Below, one piece after another: positions 1 to 8,549 of a DNA stretch of 8,549 nt. The notes beneath the pieces are model-generated. The model was given only the letters and a program-made list of their open reading frames with translations, was not told the DNA's origin and made no database searches. Each line of letters opens with the position of its first letter. Within the stretch, counting starts at the first letter, position 1. The stretch covers positions 1 through 8,549 of the forward strand of contig CANKSK010000032.1 of the NCBI GenBank assembly GCA_947485425.1, read 5' to 3'. The translations under genes and the position numbers were made by a program. The DNA comes from Bacteroidota bacterium. Its GTDB lineage: Bacteria > Bacteroidota > Bacteroidia > AKYH767-A > CANKSK01.

Positions 1-711
1 AAACAATATGCGAATGGAAATAATATCTTGCTTCCCAATGTATCGGCAGTAGCAGATGGCGATTTTGTAAATGCCAGCAGCTTTTATGGGTATAGCGGTG
101 GCGTGGCTGATAATAACAACTATCAATGGGATGCCCAATCAAATTCTTCTGTTGTGCAGCCCTCGATATTTGATCAAATCAATATGTTTATCAGCCCTGT
201 ATCCGTTAATGATATGAATTATTGTTCTGCGATGCAGTATAGCAATCCCAACTGTGGAAATACAGTTGTTGATGGACCCAATATTTCTCTTGCCTATCCC
301 AATAATACGCCTTTGAGCGGTTCCTATAATTTGTCCGCAAGCGCTGAGCAAATCAATGCCGGTAACTTGAAAGGGGGCGGTAACAATTATTTTTCACAGC
401 AACAGCTTGATCCGAATGGTGTGCAAAGTTATTGCGTGGCAACCTATGGAAAGGGATGGAGAATACCTACTGATATTGAAATGGGTCATACTACCAATAC
501 CTATGGATGGAATATGGGTATTGATCCATCCTACAATGCCACTGTAGGCGGAGGCGATTACCATCTCTGGACTTCAGCCAGAGAAATCCCCAATGGAATG
601 GGTGGCAGATTTATCCTCTGGCCTTTGGGAACCAATCAAAATGGCTATTGGGATGGCAATGGCGTATCTGCAACAAACCAAAAAGTACGCTGCGTTTACC
701 AAGGAAGATAA
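1..711 (+). CDS. Partial secreted-type protein with DUF1566/Lcl-like C-terminal domain (5' end outside window)
   Basis: The reading frame is open from the first base and closes with TAA at 709-711, giving 236 visible residues, so the gene starts upstream and its N-terminus, including any signal peptide, cannot be seen. The first part is rich in Asn, Ser, Gly and Tyr with few charged residues, as in surface proteins. The last ~95 residues carry the pattern of the DUF1566/Lcl C-terminal (PF07603) and FISUMP-like group: 'YGKGWRIPTDIE' (around 442-477), then 'LWTSARE' (around 565-585) and the closing 'KVRCVYQ' (around 682-705). In this family the domain ends large exported or cell-surface proteins; its biochemical role is not established. 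Cysteines occur in 'NYCSAMQYSNPNCG', 'SYCVATYG' and 'VRCVY' and could form disulfides outside the cytoplasm. No T9SS sorting domain is present at the C-terminus. The CDS call is firm; the family call is by motif recognition only. Confidence 0.82.
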   Translation, partial: KQYANGNNILLPNVSAVADGDFVNASSFYGYSGGVADNNNYQWDAQSNSSVVQPSIFDQINMFISPVSVNDMNYCSAMQYSNPNCGNTVVDGPNISLAYPNNTPLSGSYNLSASAEQINAGNLKGGGNNYFSQQQLDPNGVQSYCVATYGKGWRIPTDIEMGHTTNTYGWNMGIDPSYNATVGGGDYHLWTSAREIPNGMGGRFILWPLGTNQNGYWDGNGVSATNQKVRCVYQGR

Positions 712-3700
712 TCGTTTTGCTATTTGGGCTTGAATAGATTCAATCTACTGACGAGTCTCAAGCATCTTTAAAATTAGGCCTCGTCGTTCGTGTTCCGCTC
801 TTGACAGAATGTCGATGCTTTTGCCTCCCGCACAATATTCAGTAGCAAGTTTTTATTTGTAATCATTGGCAGTCGCGAGCGACCTGCTCGTGACCGCATA
901 ATGCTCGATTGCGATTTTTTCTATCTAATCACCGTTACATGTCCCGTTAACGGTTTTAATACTTTGCCTTTGTAATTAGACTTTACAATGTAATAGTATA
1001 CACCTGCTGAAACCAGGCTTTCACTCTTGTTTTTGCCATCCCATTTGAATGCGGAATCGCTTGATTCAAAAACAATTTCGCCCCAGCGGTTATAAATTTT
1101 AATTTCAAAACTGCTGAAATCTACTTTTTGATCTGTTTCGAAATAATCATTAAATCCATCAGAATTTAGCGTAATCACATTGGGTAATGTGATTTCATGA
1201 AAACAATTATCTGTTTGGTTTACTTGTATTTTCATGATTTTGGGGCAAACATCAGCGATCTTTTTAATGTTGGCAACATAGAGGCCTGGGTTATCAACGG
1301 TAATTTGTTGTGTCGTCAATCCATTGTTCCAAAGGTACTTTGCTCCGGAAATGTTTCCATCAAGCACCAATGTTTCTCCTGAGCAGATGCTATCTTTTTT
1401 GTGAATAGAATCCGGAAGCAATACACTGACATGAATGCTATCCATCTTCATGCAGCCTCCCGCAGCAGTAACACTTACCTGATAGGTAGAGGTGCTGTCT
1501 GCGGTGATGTTCTCTGAAGCATTTGTTCCAATGGATGTTTTATCTTTCGTCCATTTGTAGCTGTAATATTGACCCAAGGGGGTGTTTAAAGTAAGCGGAC
1601 TATTTTTGCAAACGGTGGTATCGCTTCCTGCATTTACTACAGGATATTTTGTGACAACCACTTTCCCATTTCCTGATGATCCTCCGCATTGCAGCGATGT
1701 GGCATCAATAAATATATGGTAGATGCCGGCGGTATTGAAAACCATATCAATTTCGTTGTTCGCAAGGTTTGTAATGTTGCCTCCAGATGCAGACCAATCA
1801 TAATACGTATTGCCTTGGAAAGGCACGCTGAATTGAATCGTGTCGCCCACACAATATATTGGTGGACTGCTGATCGTTACGTCGGGAGGGCCTATAACAT
1901 AAAGAGATGTGGGTGATGGCATGGGGCCCTTGCACCCAAAATTGGTTTCCTGAACTGTAAAAGTGAGGACAGAAGGCTGTCCTGTGATAATGCCCAAAGT
2001 GTTTGAATTGGCCCCATCGGGGGATTCAAAGGGCATTCCAAAATTAATCTGGTTGCAAGTCCATAAATAAGTTGAATTGCTGGAGGCATTATATGGATTG
2101 AAAAATAAAGTGACATTACTACCTCCTGAGGCACAAACCGTATCATTCGGCAAAATGGTTATCAATGGTGCGCTGGCGTTGGGAGCCCCTATGCTCAGGC
2201 GGATAATGGTTCCAAGGGTGTTGTCAGAGGGATTTCCTTTGGTAGAAACCACTCTCAAATAATAATCGCCAGGAGCAAGTCCAAACTTTGATAAATCTTC
2301 TTTGCATGGAATGTGTATTTTTAACACCGTATCTTGCGTAGCGGTTACCTTACCAAGTATTCCATTGGGGCCTACCTGTGCAAATGTTTTTTTGTTTAGC
2401 AGCTGCGTGGTATAGGTATTTCCTGATGGGTAAACTTCTGAAGAATTGAATGTATGAATGTCAATAGGAATGTTTTGGTCTTGCCCTGCGGGATTTGCGG
2501 AGCAATTGGTAACACAAAATTGCAAATCTTTTTTGTCGTTGGTGGTAATGTCACATTCTCCGATACAGAAGGGACCCCACTTGGCACCCGTTGCAGATGG
2601 TTTTGAAGATACGATGCGGATATAATATTTGCATCCCGGTGGAACTTTTGGGATTAGTCCCGATACATTTCCTGGATTCGATCCAAGAGCGGGATCGTAG
2701 GTTTTAGAGTCATTGCTAGAGCCGACAATTTTGGGATTTGCAGGGAAGTTGCCTGAAGAATCTGACAATTCCGCTTTGTAAATATTTCCGGTGTAGGTGC
2801 CAGTGGAATAGAAGGGTATATCAATGGCACTTCCAATGCATACTGCATTGGTGTCTTTTGTAACTACAGGTTTCAAGGTAGTAATGATATTTGGGCATGA
2901 ACCCACAATAAAGCAGTTGCTTACTGTTCCGCTGATCTGCGGCGCCGGGGATAGCCTATTGATTCTGATTTTATAACAGGTAGAAGGTGTCAGAGAGGTA
3001 GGTAACGAAATGGTTAAAGATCCACTGGTCTGTGGATAGTTTACCGGAAAAACCCATTGTCCCGAACCGGGAAATCCTCCAGAAGAATTTGATAGTTCAA
3101 GGTTGTAATTGCCATCACATAATGGGCCGGTAAAATGAAAGTCTACCGTTACATTATCCCCAGGGCAAACCGGACTTGGCGTTATCTGATCGATGATAAT
3201 ATTGACAGAGCTTGCTTGTTTGCTATACTTTCCCACCATGATAATATCATCAACAGCAAAGGCGGATGCTTGATTTGCGGTGCCGCTATTATTTTTCCAT
3301 CTGAAGCCAAATCGTAAATCCAAGGCATTGGAAAAGGCAGGGTCTGTAAATTTTTCAAATTTCCATTTGGAAGTATTGTTGTACAAGTTTTGTCCGGTTT
3401 TTATCCATGGACCATTGTTGATGCTATAGTATACAGCACCATAGGCTAGCGGAGCGCCTTCACAGAGATAAAAAAAAGTAAAATAAACAGAATCCATGCC
3501 TAGGGTACAAATGCCGTTAGTCATGCTTGTAAATCGGTCAGAGGCTACTGTGGGGTCATAGTTGCAATTGGTAATTCCTGATGCCTGATCATAAATATGT
3601 AGATATTCACTTTGGGGTGCATTTGTAATTTTTCCCCCATAGGTGCTATCTTGGCTCATGGTATTGGGGTATACAGGCGCACCGGAATAGTTTTTATTCA

Positions 3701-6700
3701 CAATCCATTGGTTGGGTCCTGCTGCTGAACCGGGTCCTGAGGTGTTTAAGGATAAAGAGCTTCCTCCACTTTTAAAGTCTTCCAGATATAGGATGGTCGT
3801 TTGTGCTCTTAAGGACATACATCCTAAAATGACAAGGCTCAGAAGGCAAAAAAGCGCTTTTGAAAAAAAACCAATACGGTTGGCAATATGAAATTCCTTT
3901 TTATTTCTTTTATTGATCATTGGGTATTTTTTTATGGTCATATGGCTGAATTTTAGAACAATACTCAGCAATTTAACCGTATGTGTGCTTTTTTAGCAAG
4001 GATTTTGGATGGTTTGAAGCAGAACTAAAAAGCTAAAGTATTGAAATTATTTATTTTTTTTCTAAATTTTCTATATTTTGGTACTTTTACAACTGAATTA
4101 TAGCATTCTGTCCTTATTAATTAGCATTTTGTTCAATATCTTGAAATGCTTTATTCATCATATATCCTATTCTTATTAAATATCTATCTGAAATGAAATC
4201 AAAAAATATCTTTTTTAGTTGTATTCTCTTGCTTTGCATGATGTCTTTTTCCGCGCAAAATATTCACGCCCAAGCAATGAAGTCTATTAATTATCAGGCA
4301 GTGGCTAGGGATGCAGGTGGATTGGCCTTGGCAAATAAAACCATAGGCGTGCGTCTTGCCATTCGTTCAGGTTCATCAACGGGTACCGTTCAGTATGCGG
4401 AAACCCAAGTGGTGTCTACCAATGCGTATGGACTATATACTTTAAAAATTGGAAAAGGATCGATCCTTGCGGGAAGTTTTTCTGCTATTCCATGGGTTAA
4501 TGGCAACCAATGGTTGGAAATAGAGGTGGATGTTAATGGTGGCAGCAATTATTTGCCGGCAGGGGCCTCGGAATTGTTAACCGTTCCCTATGCTTTATAT
4601 GCTGAAACATCAGGCAGTGGCGGTGGACAAGGCGCAACCGGACCTACCGGATTGCAAGGGGCAACAGGCTCTGCCGGTCCTGCTGGGCCTCAGGGCCCTG
4701 CAGGTCTTGATGGTATGAATGGCGTAAATGGACTCAATGGACTCAATGGTCAGCCTGGCCCTACGGGACCTACCGGAACTCCCGGAAACAATGGCATCGG
4801 TATTCAAGGGGCAACAGGCCCCACAGGTGCTACCGGATTAACTGGTCCTACTGGCCCTGCAGGCTTTTCTGGTGTGAACGGAACGAACAATGCTCTTGTT
4901 AAATTTACAAGTGGAAATACGGTAGGTGATTCACAAGTGTTTGACAATGGTACCAGTGTAGGATTCAATACCACCACTCCTGATAAGTCTGCCATTGTTG
5001 ATATGTCCTCCAATAACCAAGGGGTGCTTTTCCCTCGCTTAACAGAAGATGAAAGAGACTCCATCAAAAATCCTGCTTTGGGTTTAATGATTATCAATAC
5101 GTCCACCAGCTGCATCAATATGTGGACAGGGTCTACTTGGAAGCAAGCTTGCTTTGAGTGTGCTTTTAATCCGCCTGTGGCCACCAACAATGGTCCTGTT
5201 TGCAAGGGTGCAAGCATCAAACTTTTTGCCACTACTATTCCAAATGCATCATACAGCTGGACAGGTCCCAATGGATTTGTTTCCAATCAACAAAATCCGG
5301 TTATCACCAATGCATCGCTAGTAAACAAGGGCGACTACCAAGTAGTTGCCTCCGTAGGAGGCTGTTCTGCAAATCCTTCCGTTACCAGTGTAAATGTATC
5401 TTCTATTTCTTCGATAAGTTTTTCCAATTCTCCTGCCAATATTGATATGCGGCAGTCTGTCGTTTTTAGTCCATCGATAACCTCGGGTGTTACGTATAAT
5501 TGGTTGTTTACTTCGGCTAATCCCGCCTCGAGTACTGCCATGAATCCTTCTGTGGTGTGGAATACATCTGGTAGTTATGGCGTGAGTTTAACGGTTACCG
5601 AGCTGGGATGTTCCTATACCACAAACACCACTGTAACGGTTAACCATGTAAATACAACGGTAACCTTAAATTCAACAAGCACGGGTTCCACTGGAACGAT
5701 ACAAAGCTTTACGGTTCCAGCGGGAATTACTTCTCTAACCATTGAGGCATGGGGTGCTCAAGGAGGGCAGGGTACCAGTTATACGCAATATACTCCTGGA
5801 AAAGGGGCTTATATGAAAGGCGATTTTGTCGTAACGCCCGGACAGGTTTTAAAAGTTTTGGTTGGTCAGTTGGGCCCTTCAGGAACAAATGATGGCGGTG
5901 GTGGTGGTGGTTCCTTCGTGGTAACCAATAGCAACAATCCTTTGATTATTGCTGGTGGTGGCGGTGGTTCAAGTTATAGTGGAAGTGGTAGCGATGCCGT
6001 CACTACAAATAATGCAAATCCGGGTGTGAATGGAGGCTCCGGTGGTAGTGGAGGAGGCGGTGGTTCTTCCGCTGGATGTTCTGGTGCCGGAGGCGGATTT
6101 TCCTCCGATGGTGGAAATGGCCCCTCTTGTGGTTCTTCTTGTAATGGCGGAAAGGCATTCCTAAATGGTGGTGATGGTGGATGCACAGTGAGCAGTTGCA
6201 CCGGCGGTTTTGGCGGTGGTGGAGGAACACACGGCGGTGGATGGGGCGGTGGCGGCGGTGGCGGCTATTCAGGTGGTGGCGCTTCTACCAGCAGTCAATA
6301 CGGTGGTGGTGGTGGTGGTTCCTATAACAGTGGAACCAATCAGACCAATACCCCGGGGGTAAAAACAGGTGATGGTAAAGTAACAATTACCTATTAGTAT
6401 TTTATTGAAATTGTTTAAAAAAATTCTTCAAAATAAGTTGCGTATGAAAAAAGTTAGTTTGGTTTTATTTTCAATTTGCAGTTCTGTTTGTGTCTTTACA
6501 GCTTTTGTAAACAAAAACAATGAATCCAATCCGCAAGGTGTGGATGTTAAAGCCATGGATAAAAGCAAGGATCCCAAAAATGAATTTTATGCCTTTGCCA
6601 ATGGCAATTGGGAAAAGAAAAATCCCATTCCTTCTACCGAAAGTATATGGGGCTCTTTTAGTGAGTTGAATGAAAAAAACAAAACGATTTTACGGACCAT

Positions 6701-8549
6701 TATTGAAGATGCTGCTGCGGATCGCAATGCCGAAAAAGGAAGTATTAAACAAAAGGTAGGCGACTTTTATGCGATGGCTATGGATACCTTGAAGCTTGAA
6801 AAAGAAGGGGTTTCGCCTATTGCCGAAGAGCTTGCCAAGATTGATGCTTTGAAAAATCAAGATGAAATGCTTCAAGAAATTGCGCACCTTCAAAGTTATG
6901 GTGTTGGCGTTCTTTTTGGATTTTATGTAACGCAAGATATGCGTAAAAGCGATGAATACATATCCTATCTTTCTCAAGGAGGTTTGGGTTTGCCTGAGCG
7001 TGATTACTATCTGAAGGATGATGAAGATTCAAAAAAAATAAGGAATGAATATGAAAAGCATATCAAAACCATGTTTTCCCTTGCCGGCAGAAGTTCAGCT
7101 TCAAATGCGTCTTCTGTAGTGATGAAGATGGAAACGGAATTAGCCAAAGCGTCAATGACCAATATTGAATTGCGCGATGATGAAAAATTATATAATAAAC
7201 TGATTTACGAATACCTTCCCATCAAATACCCCAAATTAAATTTTGAATTGTACTTCAAAACCTTAGGCGTTAAAAATCAACAAACCATTATTGTTACTCA
7301 GCCTGACTTTTTTTCAAAGGTTGAAGAAATGTTTACAAGTACGCCTTTGTCTGATTGGAAAATGTATTTGAGCTGGTGTATTATAAACGATGCTGCTGAT
7401 AAACTTCAGTCATCACTAGAAAAACAAAACTTTCATTTTTATGCTACCGTATTGCAGGGGACCAAAGAAATGAAGCCCAGATGGAAAAGGATGATTGCTG
7501 CCACCAATGGGTCTTTGGGAGAGGCCGTGGGACAGCTGTATGTAGAAAAAACATTTAGTGCAGAATCCAAAAGAAAAGTGAATTTGATGGTTGACAATTT
7601 GCTTGCTGCTTATAAAGAAAGAATTCAAAATCTAGAATGGATGGGTGATGCAACCAAAAAAAGAGCCCTAATCAAATTGGCCTCTTTTACACGCAAATTG
7701 GGTTATCCTGATAAATGGAAAGACTATACTTCTTTAGATATCAGCCGTGAATCTTTTTATAAAAATTATTCCCATGCACAACATTTTGAATTTCAGAGAA
7801 TGATGGATAAACTGGGTAAGCCAGTTGATAAATCCGAATGGGGAATGTCACCACAAACCGTCAATGCATATTATAATCCTTCACTCAATGAAATTGTTTT
7901 TCCTGCAGCCATTATGCAGCCTCCATTTTTTAATCCCGATGCCGATGATGCGGTAAACTATGGTGCCATGGGAAGTGTCATCGGGCATGAAATCACGCAT
8001 GGATTTGATGATCAAGGAAGTAAATATGATGAAGAAGGAAACCTGAAAAATTGGTGGACCGAAGAGGATCGTACCCAATTCAATGCGCGTACCGCGAAGC
8101 TTGTAGATCAGTTTAACAATTACAAAGTCCTTGAAAATTTAAATGTAAAAGGCGATCTTACTTTGGGAGAAAATATTGCTGATCTAGGTGGCTTAACAAT
8201 AGCCTATCATGCCTATTTAAAATCGATTGAAAATAAAAAGAAAATTACGATTGATGGTTTTACCCCTCAGCAACGCTTTTTTATTGGATGGGCGCAGGCG
8301 TGGAAAACATCTTTCAGAGATGCCGCGATGCGTCAACAAGTATTGACAAATGTTCACGCACCTGGCAATATCAGAGCCGTTGCGGCACCTTCTAATTTGT
8401 TGGAGTTCTATGAGGCTTTTGATGTGAAAGCCGGAAATAAAATGTTTAGAGAAGAAAAGGATCGTGTTAAAATTTGGTAAAAACGACAATGGTTTTTTGT
8501 CATTATAAATCGCAAACGCATGTTCTTTTTGATGTGAAATAAATCTGTA

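Overview
The window looks like a chromosomal piece of a member of the Bacteroidota, probably a Chitinophagia- or Saprospiria-like gliding lineage. The reasons are a type B type IX secretion (T9SS) C-terminal domain of the 'gliding motility-associated' kind, an N-terminal secreted module of the 'NYQAVARDA...LLTVPYALYAETSG' type that is common in this phylum, AT-rich intergenic DNA, and starts without clear Shine-Dalgarno sequences. The genus cannot be fixed from this sequence.

Layout. (1) 1-711 (+): the 3' end of a gene cut by the window edge; its product ends in a DUF1566/Lcl-type domain. (2) 712-920: a 209-bp convergent spacer with a GC-rich stem-loop, nested inverted repeats and a minus-strand stretch that reads like decayed or repeated coding sequence. 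(3) 921-3941 (-): a roughly 1,006-residue secreted multi-domain surface protein with a MAM/jelly-roll-like N-terminal region, at least six Ig/PKD-like modules and a T9SS type B sorting domain. (4) 3942-4192: an AT-rich divergent promoter region with a 21-bp-spaced direct repeat and an inverted half-site. (5) 4193-6397 (+): a 734-residue secreted mosaic protein, made of the Bacteroidota N-terminal module, 28 collagen-like Gly-X-Y triplets, a tail-fibre-like linker, two Ig/PKD-like modules and a glycine-rich C-terminal domain resembling the one in ALK/LTK receptors. (6) 6444-8480 (+): a complete exported M13 (neprilysin/PepO-type) zinc metallopeptidase, 46 bp downstream and probably co-transcribed. 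(7) 8481-8549: the start of an intergenic region with nothing convincing in it.

Functionally this is a cell-surface neighbourhood: every gene with a visible N-terminus encodes an exported protein, and two (possibly three) are large modular surface or matrix-type proteins. The most unusual item is the collagen-plus-glycine-rich protein, which joins two extended, low-complexity structural elements known best from animals within one bacterial export product. Whether it forms a fibre, an adhesin or a matrix component is inference. No CRISPR array, tRNA, rRNA, insertion sequence with an intact transposase, or defence operon is visible.
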